Shown here one piece after another: positions 1-9,429 of a stretch of 64,000 bases of DNA. Within the stretch, counting starts at the first letter, position 1. Every line of letters begins with the position of its first letter. The stretch is from Megaustenia siamemsis (Eukaryota > Mollusca > Gastropoda > Stylommatophora > Ariophantidae): NCBI GenBank assembly GCA_032433765.1, contig JAVIAB010000160.1, forward strand, positions 18,159,549-18,223,548, written 5' to 3'. Under the pieces are notes generated by a model that was not told the origin of the DNA, searched no databases, and was given only the letters and a program-made list of their open reading frames with translations. The position numbers and the translations under genes were made by a program.

Positions 1-293
1 TTCGGGATATTTGATGGAGCGAATTGTGAACATGCCATCTATGGTACACCAAAGATCGACGAGGTTTCGGGATATTTGATGGAGCAAATTGTGAACATGC
101 CATCTATGGTACACTAAAGATCGACGAGGTTTCGGAATATTTGATGGAGCGAATTGTGAACATGCCATCTATGGTACACTAAAGATCGACGAGGTTTCGG
201 GATATTTGATGGAGCGAATTGTGAACATGCCATCTATGGTACACCAAAGATCGACGAGGTTTCGGGATATTTGATGGAGCGACTTGTCAACAT
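1..293. repeat. 65-bp minisatellite, about 4.5 copies
   Basis: Starts of the motif TTCGGGATATTTGATGG recur at 1, 66, 131, 196 and 261, so the period is 65 bp. Units differ by only a few substitutions. The array is cut by the window edge, so its true length is unknown. The last unit degrades directly into a SINE-A head. Confidence 0.95.
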
Positions 294-356
294 TTGCAAA
301 TTGAATCCGGCCCGTTCTGATTAGTAGCGAGAACTCTAACCACTCAGCCACCGAGT
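294..356 (-). mobile_element. SINE-A head fragment (tRNA-derived)
   Basis: Read on the minus strand this gives an A-box-like GGCTGAGTGGTTAGAG followed by a B-box-like GGATTCAAT, matching the head of the fuller SINE-A copies at 46.4, 46.7 and 27.1 kb. The SINE body is missing; it is replaced by the 65-bp array. Confidence 0.6.
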
Positions 357-379
357 TTCAGTGATTGTTTTTTTTTCAT

Positions 380-650
380 CATCAAGTGTCATGCCTGCTG
401 GCATAGGTGATCATGTCTCTCCACAACTTTCGATCATGACAGTTATTTATCATTTCTGTTGTTGACCTTCTGCCAAGCCACTATCTTAAGCTGTCTGGTA
501 TCTTTTCTCTATGTTTCCGTCTATCTCTTCGTCCCTCAATTTTCCCAGTTGTCACAATATATTCCATCTGTTCTCTTCTCATAACATGACCAAAAAATGA
601 TGATTGTTTCTTCCTAATATTGGAAATTTGCTCTCTCTCTCTTTGCTTTT
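380..650 (-). mobile_element. LINE-b 3' tail fragment
   Basis: Closely matches 38.69-39.0 kb and more loosely 62.24-62.69 kb, all minus strand. The shared segment includes GCCTGCTGGCATAGGTGAT and ends in a short CATCAT run, which is the element's 3' tail on the other strand. At the better copies this region encodes the C-terminus of an RTE-like reverse transcriptase. Here stop codons break it. Confidence 0.6.
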
Positions 651-1049
651 GCATTTGGATTAAATGAGAAATAAAAGTGCATTTTTTTATTGCTAGAAAA
701 TAGCATTAACGAAACGGTTGTACATATATATAAATATATAAATAAAACTGTGTTCTTGTCCTTCTTTAACGTTCAATTCTTTTGATCATGCGAACTTGAC
801 TCTCCTGTTTCATGATAGAGGGCTAGGAACAACACCATGACACGATGAACATGTAACATGCTTATTACTCGTTTATATGTGTGTGTCCGATTTTCTCCCT
901 AAGCCTGCACCGTGGCTGACACACTTCGTCTTCGTTAGAATGGATTTTGGTTTGATGTTTTCCTTCTTGTAGTGGGTGGATCCCGGCAAGCGTTATAGGG
1001 CCCGCCCTGTCAGTAGTACTGGAAGCTTATTTATGAATTATCATTTAAG
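651..1049. other. Stretch with no recognised feature
   Basis: AT-rich sequence with a short TATA-rich run near 721-745. No credible open frame, RNA gene or recognisable repeat was seen. Confidence 0.5.
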
Positions 1050-1450
1050 TGCTTGCTTGCTTGCGTTCGCCCGATGACTAAAGTATTCTAGAGTATTCGT
1101 AGACTGTAGAATTCCTCTTCGTCATCCGTCCTTAAAAGAACGTTAAGTGGGCGTGTCTGCCTTGTGTTGTGGTTTGCAGTATAACTGTTATATTTGCACC
1201 TTTCGGCCCAACACATCCGACTTCAGCACGACATTTTTGAGTACCGGGTTGTCTTCCCTCTTCGATCCCTACACGCTTGGCCAGACTAGACAGGTTACCG
1301 TTAGTCTGTTACTGGAGGCACCACGGAGAGGTGGAGCAGGGTCTGGATGGTTTTGGTTCACCGATCCTGGAGCAAGCCATCAGCTGTGGGTCGCTGACAA
1401 CTTCCAGCTCTGTTGCTGGGAGGCGCGCCTTCGCCTCCATCATTTACGTA
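1050..1450 (+). repeat. Dispersed repeat family R, near full length
   Basis: This segment recurs in reverse at 25.69-26.05 kb and forward at 39.64-39.99 kb, with shorter pieces at 2.2, 38.4, 39.2 and 55.9 kb. Landmarks are CGCCCGATGACTAAAG near the left end, CGTCCTTAAAAGAACG (a near-palindrome), TTTCGGCCCAACACATCCGA, and GGTTCACCGATCCTGG near the right end. A 118-codon frame here is not conserved in the other copies, so I treat the family as non-coding. No tRNA boxes or clear terminal repeats were found; class unknown. Confidence 0.7.
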
Positions 1451-1672
1451 ATATAGTTACAACAGGCGATAGTAGGTGGGAGAGGAAAGTGAAGAAGTCA
1501 TAGAGTGAAACCAAGACCCTAAACCAGGTCTCTTTTATTTTATGAGGACTCGATCTGAAAACTATGAAGACGCTGAGGTCCAGATACCATCACCTAGGAA
1601 GCCAGATAAATTACCTAATTAGCTTTCACGAGCGATTGTAATGTACACATTTTATAGAGTAGAGTGTTTAGT

Positions 1673-1921
1673 AACAAGTAAAAAAAAACCTCAAGCCAAG
1701 TGGTGTGTAGTGAATATGGTGTTAGTGACCTTAATTTTTATAGACCTTCGACACATGATTTTTTGGGGTAATGTGGTTGGTATTATCCCGGTGCCGCTTT
1801 ACTTTCCCAGAAAAAAATCCGGTACCCATTTAAGGCTGGGTGAACCGGGAAGCCGTCGATCAGGATTGAACCTGACCTCTTGTCCTTTGTAGTCCAGTTG
1901 ACTAATCACTGAGATATCGCG
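1673..1921 (-). mobile_element. SINE-B, complete copy with perfect 16-bp TSD
   Basis: Minus-strand tRNA-derived SINE of about 249 bp. The identical 16-mer GAGTAGAGTGTTTAGT flanks it at 1657-1672 and 1922-1937, the mark of target-primed retrotransposition. The head here is slightly decayed (ATATCTCAGTGATTAG for the A box, GGTTCAATCC for the B box). The tail lies at the left with an A-run. SINE-B itself is non-coding and would depend on a LINE for mobilisation (family knowledge). Confidence 0.9.
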
Positions 1922-2209
1922 GAGTAGAGTGTTTAGTCATTTTTTAATCAAGCACACGGGCCTGTTAGAAAAGCTTGACATGCCAGTTCTGGCCCGCGAG
2001 CCGTAGGATTCCCACTTCTACCGTAAACGCATGCGGTAAAATAGCTAATGATGGTTACTGCTTCATTGCTGCCTGCAATCGTAAATATCGGTGAATCATG
2101 ACTGATAAAGATCCTACCCAATCTCCCTCTTTGATGGCTCTAGTCTAGCCAAGTGACATTATGGACCAAAGAGACAAGGCAAATCCATTATTGAAATAAA
2201 ATATCGTGT

Positions 2210-2295
2210 TCAATGTGTAGCCTGAAGGGCGCGAATATCACACCTGTCTATACATCGCGACACAGATCAGCTCAAGCCCATTTCACGCCCTTTTC
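2210..2295 (-). repeat. Repeat R fragment
   Basis: Resembles the minus-strand form of R around 25.92-25.98 kb: GGGCGCGAATATCACA parallels GGCGCAAATATCACA there. Short and diverged. Confidence 0.45.
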
Positions 2296-2439
2296 ATCAT
2301 GGACTAGGTAAAACAGCAGTCTTTAGAGTTGTCACCGAAGAAAGAAAAGAAAATGAGAAGGAAGTAGTAGAGTAAGGAGAGGAAAGGTTCCCTCCACGTC
2401 TCGTCAGGTATGCGAGGAATATGGTGACCACGGCACATT

Positions 2440-2630
2440 TGTGAGTAATGTGGTCGGTATCACGCCAGGCCGCCTTTACTTCTCATAAAAATCTCGGTAC
2501 CCAAGTCTAGATGTGGGTGAACCCCGGAGCTTTGTTGAACCGAAAAAAAATGCGCCACTTTTGGGATCGAAACCGAACCCTTTAGATCAGGAAGCGAGTA
2601 CACTAACCTCTCTAACAATGCGATAGAGTA
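2440..2630 (-). mobile_element. SINE-A copy, minus strand
   Basis: Contains the shared SINE body (ATGTGGTCGGTATCACGCC, then a GGTGAACCCCGG segment and a run of A) followed by the SINE-A head in reverse, with a B-box-like GGTTTCGATCCC and AGGAAGCGAGTACACTAAC. The far 3' end is not clear. Confidence 0.75.
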
Positions 2631-3088
2631 GTAGACGAAGAATATGGTCGGGTAAAAGATGAGGAAACTAATGAATGTACGTAGGAAACAGAAGATTGAA
2701 AATGGAGAAAAGTGTTTGACTCATTCAAAGAACACGACAAGAAGAAAAATACGAACTAGGCAAGATGGTTGTAAACGTAACTGATTATCAAAAGCAAGAA
2801 TCAAACGGCACACGATGATGTGTACCTGACAACACATACCCGCCAAACCGAGACTGGACGTCCACAACACAATGTATTCACACCAGAACCTTTTCTCTAC
2901 ACACAATATTGCCGTACGCAACCACCACATGCGGTGTTGATTGATTTTTTCCCCTTGTAAAATCTCCCCCCTATAAAACCCTTATCAACTCGGTTCCCGC
3001 TAAACTCTCATTGGACACATCCGTGGAAATAAATTCTAGTAAATAAAATAAATATGGATTAGAAAGAGAAGAAAAAAACATATATATT

Positions 3089-3125
<37 letters not shown>

Positions 3126-3689
3126 CGTATACACAAAAGTAATGTTAAAACCAATCCTACGTTTTATTTTCTAACGTTGTGATATTGATGTTTTCATTGA
3201 TTCGGTCTGCGCTCCGGTTAGAGACGTGCTGGCCTGAAATGTGCTGTACATCGTTGCAGGAATTGAGTTTGGGCAGGCTTCCATCGGGCAGGGAGCCGAG
3301 GCAGAACTGGCTTGTGGTGGTTGGTTTGTGTTCGGATTTAGGGAAGTTGTAATTGTAAGGAACCTTCTAGAGAGTACCGATAATGTGACGGGTAAGACTG
3401 TTGTTAATTGTAAAGAGAGAGGGAGAGTTGATTTCTGTTGTCTCGTTCGATCTAGAATGGGCATTTGATGACGATCAGCTTTTGTTCGGATATTGTTTCT
3501 TATGTGGTGTGTTCTATGTGGTATATTACGACATAATATAGTGGTATGAAAGAAATAGAGAGAGAGAAATTAATATGGATATAAAGGCATAATAAATTAA
3601 TACGGTCGTGTGTTTGCAAAACACTTGTGTGTAATGTTAATACCTCACTTACGTTAAGCTGTAACTATACATACTTTTCCCTTTTCTCC
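2631..3689. other. Unassigned sequence with an AT microsatellite
   Basis: An (AT)n-rich tract lies at about 3078-3126. A minus-strand frame of 97 codons (3171-3464), rich in Ser, Thr and Pro, overlaps a 75-codon plus frame; neither resembles a family I know and neither has splice or repeat support. I do not call a gene. A short GA tract lies near 3553. Confidence 0.4.
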
Positions 3690-4060
3690 GTGTTGTTAAT
3701 AGAGTCTCTTGCTAGAATGAACATTTCGATATATGTGTTGTTAATAGAGTCTCTTGCTAGAATGAACATTTCGATATATGTGTTGTTAACACTGCCTCTT
3801 GCTATATGGAATGAACATTTCAAAATATGTGTTGTTAACACTGCCTCTTGCTATGCACCAGGAGGTCGACGCCTTGGAGTCATGACCCAGGCGGACCTAC
3901 CTCCCTTAGAGTGTCATGAAACTAAGGGGCTGAAACACACGCTCGACCGATTATTCCCTACTGCGAAGCTCTGTCTGTATAAAAGGTTGCTCATTACATA
4001 TTAACATTTCGATATATGTGTTGTTAAGACTGTCTCTTGCTAGATAGATCATTTCGATAT
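3690..4060. repeat. About 45-bp minisatellite, interrupted
   Basis: Units built on GTGTTGTTAA plus TCTCTTGCTAGAATGAACAT repeat from 3691. About four units run to 3855, then roughly 150 bp of higher-GC sequence (3856-4005) of unknown origin, then another unit at 4006-4060. A further diverged unit lies near 4400-4450, beyond an (AT)n tract and a SINE-B. Confidence 0.8.
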
Positions 4061-4065
4061 ATTTA

Positions 4066-4114
<49 letters not shown>

Positions 4115-4118
<4 letters not shown>

Positions 4119-4367
4119 AAGTAAAGTACGCCGTCAAGCCAAGTGACGTATAGGGAATATGGTGTTAGTGACCATAAATTTTACAGACCTTCGGCACATG
4201 ATTTTTGGGGTAATGTGGTCGGTATTACGCCTGTGCCGCTTTACTTTCCCAGAAAAAAATCCGGCACCCATTAAAGGCTGGGTGAACCGGAGTCCGTCGG
4301 TTGGAATCGAACCCTACCTCTTGTCCTTTGTAGTCCAGTTCACTAACCACTGAGCTATCGCGGCTCC
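4115..4367 (-). mobile_element. SINE-B inserted in an (AT)n tract
   Basis: A full-length minus-strand SINE-B. Reading in reverse: GGGAGCCGCGATAGCTCAG (A box), then GGTTCGATTCC (B box), the shared body, and the tail CACTTGGCTTGACGGC. Alternating AT lies on both sides (about 4078-4114 and 4368-4382), so the TSD is probably AT sequence and cannot be delimited. Confidence 0.9.
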
Positions 4368-4594
4368 CATATATATATATATGTATACATATATATATAT
4401 CTTGATAATAATACTGTCTCTTGATATACTGAACATTTTGATATATTTTCCTTGTCTCTTAGCGTGTATTTCCTTTCATATAATTATTGTCTGTGTACAT
4501 GTGATTGGTTAATGCTTGATAATTCAACAGATTGTATAATACTTGATTGATCATACCTGGATTATTGCTATTGATACATATCTACTGACCGGTA

Positions 4595-4599
4595 CTGCT

Positions 4600-4634
<35 letters not shown>

Positions 4635-5265
4635 TGAGTGCCGTCTCCGCATCGAAGGTTGGCTACCATGGAGCGTTCAGTGCGCTCTCACTTGCTTTGA
4701 TGGTGCAGGTTGTCATAGACTTGTCCATCTTTTGATTTTTGATGTTACTCGTCCATATTAGGATTGGTCTGTCTCTTTTACCTGTATTTTCCCTTCCAAT
4801 ATTACTTTTAGTAGGCTGTTGTGTCTTTTAACTTGCCCCGAAAATCTCATTTGTCTTGTTTGAATTGTATTTAGTAGTTCTCTTTTCATTTTTAATTGTT
4901 TTAAGACTTCATAATTTGTTTTCTTTTCTATCCATCCAATTCTACCTATTCTTCTATAAATCCTCATTTCAGAGGCTTCCATTTTCTGATCTGTTTTCTT
5001 GTCTGATGTCCATGTTTCTACACCATACAGGAATGTTGAGAAGATATACCATTTTGATATTCTTAGTTTTATCCCTGGTGTTATATGTTTTGATGTCTGT
5101 ATATTTTTCATGGCTTTAAAATTACTTTTTGCTATTCCTATTATTTTGTTTATTTCACTTGTGCATTTTCCATCACTGGTTATAGTATGTCCAAGGTAGT
5201 TGTAGCTCTGAACTGTCTCCATGTGTATTCATTCAACGTTGATCTCCACTTGTAGGTTTTCTATC
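4595..5265 (-). mobile_element. LINE-a: C-terminus of an RTE-like reverse transcriptase
   Basis: A non-LTR retrotransposon fragment truncated at its 5' end. The minus-strand frame at 4758-5222 (154 aa) holds the motif YNYLGHTITSDGKC, then FLYGVETWTSDKKT and YRRIGRIGW, all typical of the thumb and C-terminal region downstream of the catalytic YADD in RTE/BovB-like elements. After a frame disturbance, homology to the other LINE-a copies continues to a (CAT)n tract at about 4602-4635, which is the element's 3' simple-repeat tail. The homologous frame extends upstream to about 5265 through one stop. It cannot make active enzyme because the catalytic core is absent. Same family: 35.9, 47.9 and 53.8 kb. 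Confidence 0.85.
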
Positions 5266-5662
5266 TATCTATCTTTCGTTCGCTCGAAGTATTGTCTATA
5301 TCAGCAATGTCGTCTCCTGTATGAATTTTACTGTCTTTTGTAATTCTTGCAGTGGCCCATATAGTTTTGTCTCAACGTGTTGTATATATGGGCCAATGGA
5401 TTTTCCTCAGTTTACTATATTCAGTGCAGTCTTGAAGTATGTGTTCAGGAGTCTGGGGTGCCTGTCCACATGTACAAGTAGTTGATGTGCCGATCTTGAA
5501 TTTTGTATACATGTGACTATGGAGTCGATTGTGTCCTGTTCTTAGGCGTATAATGATAACTTGTTCATATCTATTCATATTATGAAAGGCATCCTGATTT
5601 GGGGCTTGTGGTCCTCTGATTGATTTGATTATCTGTTTCTTATGATGGTATGTAACTGGCAT
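5266..5662 (-). mobile_element. LINE RNase H-type C-terminal zinc-knuckle tail
   Basis: The minus-strand frame 5372-5662 (96 aa) reads RYEQVIIIRLRTGHNRLHSH, then CTCGQAPQTPEHILQDC. This is the conserved block C-terminal to the RNase H domain in many I/Jockey-like LINEs: a GHN motif and a CxC-H-C knuckle. The coding trace continues past the first stop as KLYGPLQELQKTV. It ends at a GATA-rich run (about 5258-5275 on the given strand as CTAT repeats), probably its 3' tail. Upstream RNase H and RT domains are missing. Confidence 0.8.
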
Positions 5663-5682
5663 GTTTCAACGACTCACAAACA

Positions 5683-5710
5683 TATAAGCCCCCCCCCCCC
5701 CCCCCCCAGC
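5683..5710. repeat. Poly-C run
   Basis: A homopolymer of C of about 20 bases near 5689-5708, a likely assembly-sensitive spot. Confidence 0.9.
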
Positions 5711-5887
5711 CTCCTTGGCATCGTTTATTTTACAGCGGTCATATTATATGAGAATGAATCGTAACGTGTTGACCATAGGCGAGAGAGACAAACGACAACC
5801 TGGCCTCAAGGCTCATCAATAGTCACGAGTGAAATGGAAAGATAATTTTTAGAAATATGCGACAGAGGCTGAGGTTAACGCATAACA

Positions 5888-6748
5888 ACAGACAGACAGT
5901 GTTCGATACAGCCTAACAGCTGACAGGCAGTGTTCGATACAGCCTAACAGCTGACAGGCAGTGTTCGATACAGCCTAACAGCTGACAGGCAGTGTTCAAT
6001 ACAGCCTAACAGCTGACAGGCAGTGTTCGATACAACCTAACAGCTGACAGGCAGTGTTCGATACAGCCTAACAGCTGACAGGCAGTGTTCGATACAACCT
6101 AACAGCTAACAGACAGTGTTCGATACAGCCTAACAGCTGACAGGCAGTGTTCGATACAGCCTAACAGCTGACAGGCAGTGTTCGATACAGCCTAACAGCT
6201 GACAGGCAGTGTTCGATACAGCCTAACAGCTGACAGGCAGTGTTCGATACAGCCTAACAGCTGACAGGCAGTGTTCGATACAGCCTAACAGCTGACAGGC
6301 AGTGTTCGATACAGCCTAACAGCTGACAGGCAGTGTTCGATACAGCCTATCAGCTGACAGGCAGTGTTCGATACAGCCTAGCAACTGACAGGCAGTGTTC
6401 GATACAGCCTAGCAGCTGGCAGGCAGTGTTCGATACAGCCTAGCAGCTGACAGGCAGTGTTCGATACAGCCTAGCAACTGACAGGCAGTGTTCGATACAG
6501 CCTAGCAACTGACAGGCAGTGTTCGATACAGCCTAGCAGCTGACAGGCAGTGTTCGATACAGCCTAGCAACTGACAGGCAGTGTTCGATACAGCCTAGCA
6601 ACTGACAGGCAGTGTTCGATACAGCCTAGCAGCTGACAGGCAGTGTTCGATACAGCCTAGCAGCTGACAGGCAGTGTTCGATACAACCTAACAGCTGACA
6701 GACAATGTTCGATACAGCCTAGCAGCTGACAGGCAGTGTTCGATACAG
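5888..6748. repeat. 31-bp minisatellite, about 28 copies
   Basis: Unit core CAGTGTTCGATACAGCC then TAACAGCTGACAGG. Variant classes cluster: TAACAGCTG in the left two thirds, TAGCAACTG or TAGCAGCTG from about 6375 onward. It grades into a related 27-bp array immediately to the right. Confidence 0.97.
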
Positions 6749-6799
6749 TCTACCAAATAGCCGACACAGCTTACCAGTTGGAAGTTTGGGACACGGCCT

Positions 6800-7492
6800 A
6801 ACTGCTGGACCAGTGTAGCCACAGTCTAACAGCTGTCAGTGTACAACACAATCTAACAGCTGTCAGTGTACAACACAATCTAACAGCTGTCAGTGTACAA
6901 CACAATCTAACAGCTGTCAGTGTACGACACAATCTAACAGCTGTCAGTGTACAACACAATCTAACAGCTGTCAGTGTAGAACATAATCTAACAGCTGTCA
7001 GTGTAGAACATAATCTAACAGCTGTCAGTGTACGACACAATCTAACAGCTGTCAGTGTACGGCACAATCTAACAGCTGTCAGTGTAGTCACAGTCTAACA
7101 GTTGTCAGTGTAGCCACAAACAGCTGTCAGTTTACACCACAGTCTAACAACTGATAACTGTCAGTGTACAACACAATATAAAAACTGTCAGTGTACAACA
7201 CAATCTAACAGCTGTTAGTGTACGACACAATCTTATAGCTGTCAGTGTAGCCACAGTCTGCCATCTGTCAGTATACAACACAATCTAACAGCTGTCAGAG
7301 TACGACACAATCTAACAGCTGTCAGTGTAGCCACAGTCTAACAGCTGTCAGTGTAGCCACAGTCTAACAGCTATCCGTGTAGCCATAGTCTAACAGCTAT
7401 CGGTGTAGCCATAGTCTAACAGCTGTCAGTGTAACCACAGTCTAACAACTGTCAGTGTAGCCACAGTCTAACAGCTGTCAGTGTAGCCACAC
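6800..7492. repeat. 27-bp minisatellite, about 25 copies
   Basis: Unit core CTAACAGCTGTCAGTGTA followed by CGACACAAT, ACACAAT or GCCACAGT variants. As 27 is a multiple of three, an open frame of repeated LTAVRLCRT appears on the minus strand (6798-7091). I regard that as a by-product of the period, not a gene. Confidence 0.95.
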
Positions 7493-7825
7493 TTAACCAA
7501 CGATAAAAAATTACGCTTCGTAGTAGCTCTGACGTCACATACAATTAGGATAAGTGTAAGTAAAGTTTGCTTCTGTGTTAGAAATGTCAATATCAAGATT
7601 TATCCATATTTTCTTACTTCAATCACGTGACATATAATCATCATTTAGTGACAATCGATCTTTATCTAGTCTGTAAATGTTACGCCTTCCCTTCTGCCAG
7701 TCACCAAATGTTTTTTAGAGTTTCTCTTCTTTTCATTAATTTCTTCAGTCTTCAGACGTCCTTTTTCTTCCAAATTTCATTTCTTTTAGTTAACACTTTT
7801 TTTTCTCACTCTTCCAATATTTAGT
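7493..7825. other. Stretch with no recognised feature
   Basis: Pyrimidine-rich toward its right end. Nothing recognisable was found. Confidence 0.4.
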
Positions 7826-8056
7826 CATCTCAGTTCCTCTTCTTCATTTCCTAAATAGTCTGTCTGTATTTCAGTTTTCTCTTCTTCATCTCCTAAATAG
7901 TCTGTCTGTATTTCAGTTTTCTCTTCTTCATTTCCTAAATAGTCTGTCTGTATTTCAGTTTTCTCTTCTTCATCTCCTAAATAGTCTGTCTGTATTTCAG
8001 TTTTCTCTTCTTCATTTCCTAAATAGTCTGTCTGTATTTCAGTTTTCTCTTCTCCC
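7826..8056. repeat. 42-bp minisatellite in strict alternating (84-bp) dimers
   Basis: About 5.5 units containing TAGTCTGTCTGTATTTCAG. Consecutive units alternate CATTTCC and CATCTCC, so the true period is 84 bp. A minus-strand frame (7825-8058) reads repeated EEKTEIQTDYLG with alternating N and D. There is no evidence of expression. Confidence 0.93.
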
Positions 8057-8284
8057 AATTTTCATTATTCTGTTCCTTTTCCCAGTGTAATTATTTTATG
8101 TGCGTCTTCATTACTCTCTCTCATTCTCTATCTACCTCTCTATCTCTCTCTTTGTCAGCTTTCTCTTGTCCTTATGATTCATTGTGCCATAATTTTCATT
8201 TACTCCGTGTTTATACGCGCCTCTCAAAGCAACCTACATAACTCTATAATGATACTTCCTCAGCTCCTAACTTTCAGTATTCCA

Positions 8285-8480
8285 ACTTTATATGCCCACT
8301 TTCTACACCCACTTTATACGTCAACTTTGTACGCCCACTTTATACACCCACTTTATATGCTCACTTTATACGTCAATTTTATACATCCACTTTATACGCC
8401 AACTTGATATGTCCACTTTATACGCTCATTTTGTACGTCCACAAGCCCGCTTTATGCACGCACTTTATACATCCACTTTA
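8285..8480. repeat. About 13-bp minisatellite
   Basis: Repeats of CCACTTTATACG and variants (CACTTTATACACC, CACTTTATATGCT), about 14 units. A SINE-B is inserted at its right end. Confidence 0.9.
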
Positions 8481-8487
8481 TACGTAG

Positions 8488-8742
8488 TAAAAGTAAAGTA
8501 CCCCCGTCACGCCAAGTGGCGTATAGGGAAATATGGTGTTAGTGACCCTATATGTTACAGACCTTCAGCACATGATTTTTGGGGTAATTTGGTCGGTATT
8601 ACGCCCGTGCTGCTTTACTTTCCCAGAAAAAAATCCGGTACCCATTTAAGGCTTGGTGAACCCGGACGCCGTCGGTTGGGCTCGAACCCTACTCCTTGTC
8701 CTTTGTAGTCCAGTTCACTAACCACTGAGCTATCGCGGCTCC
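8488..8742 (-). mobile_element. SINE-B inserted in the 13-bp array
   Basis: Full-length minus-strand SINE-B. TATACGTA is present on both sides (left about 8477-8486, right about 8748-8755), consistent with a short TSD, although the array itself contains this word. Confidence 0.88.
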
Positions 8743-9147
8743 CACTGTATACGTACATCTACATTATTAAATCTGGACACCCTCTTTTATTTACCCCGAT
8801 ACTCATTACCAGTGAATGAACATGGCGTCGGCGTTATTATTTCCCACTGTTTTAAAATAACGAAATTACCCCGAATGTAATTTTCCCACAATTTACCCAG
8901 CCAACATATACCAAATGGCGCAAACGTTATTGGTCATTCATAAATCGCGTCTGGAATCTTCTCGCAGGGTTCGCGTGAAATAACATTTATCACAGTGTGA
9001 AGACAGCCATAAACTGAGCGTAAAACGAGGCTCAAATAGATACGAGTGCAAGGTTTGTACTTTGTTTGAAATTTAAATTATTGGTATCTTTATCTGGATA
9101 TAAAATTCTTTGTTTGATCGGGTTCACGGGAAAAACATTTAAGTGAA
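8743..9147. other. Stretch with no recognised feature
   Basis: Apparently single-copy within the window. No coding or RNA feature was recognised. Confidence 0.4.
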
Positions 9148-9415
9148 GTAAAATTAAAGATTCCGTTCAAGCCTTGCTAAGTGTATGGGGAATATAGTTT
9201 TAGTAACCATGTTTTTACAGGCTGCGGCATATTTTATGGCGATGTGGTGGTTATCACGCCAGACCGTCTTTACTACACAGAAAATATTATGGTACCAATT
9301 TTTAGAGGCTGGGTGAACCCCGGAGTCTGTCCGAAAAAAAAATGTGTCGCTTCTGGTAATTAAACCTGGATCATTCTTGTCAAGAAGCGAGCACGCTAAC
9401 CACTCGACCTGTGCC
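9148..9415 (-). mobile_element. SINE-A, full length, minus strand
   Basis: Contains the tail (AAGCCTTGCTAAGTGTATGG), the shared body (GTGGTTATCACGCC, then GGCTGGGTGAACCCCGG), an A-run, and the reversed SINE-A head ending near 9415. The giant 32-bp array begins about 15 bp beyond its head. Confidence 0.85.
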
Positions 9416-9429
9416 TTTATTTATATTGA

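Noticed and set aside
1147..1503. 118-codon plus frame as a host gene
   Set aside because: It lies in repeat R; the other copies at 25.7 and 39.7 kb do not keep the frame.
3171..3468. Opposed frames of 97 and 75 codons as a candidate exon
   Set aside because: No homology recognised, and no splice or repeat evidence. Possible but unsupported, so noted only under the surrounding stretch.
5259..5275. CTAT microsatellite as an independent feature
   Set aside because: Better explained as the 3' simple-repeat end of the adjoining LINE tail.
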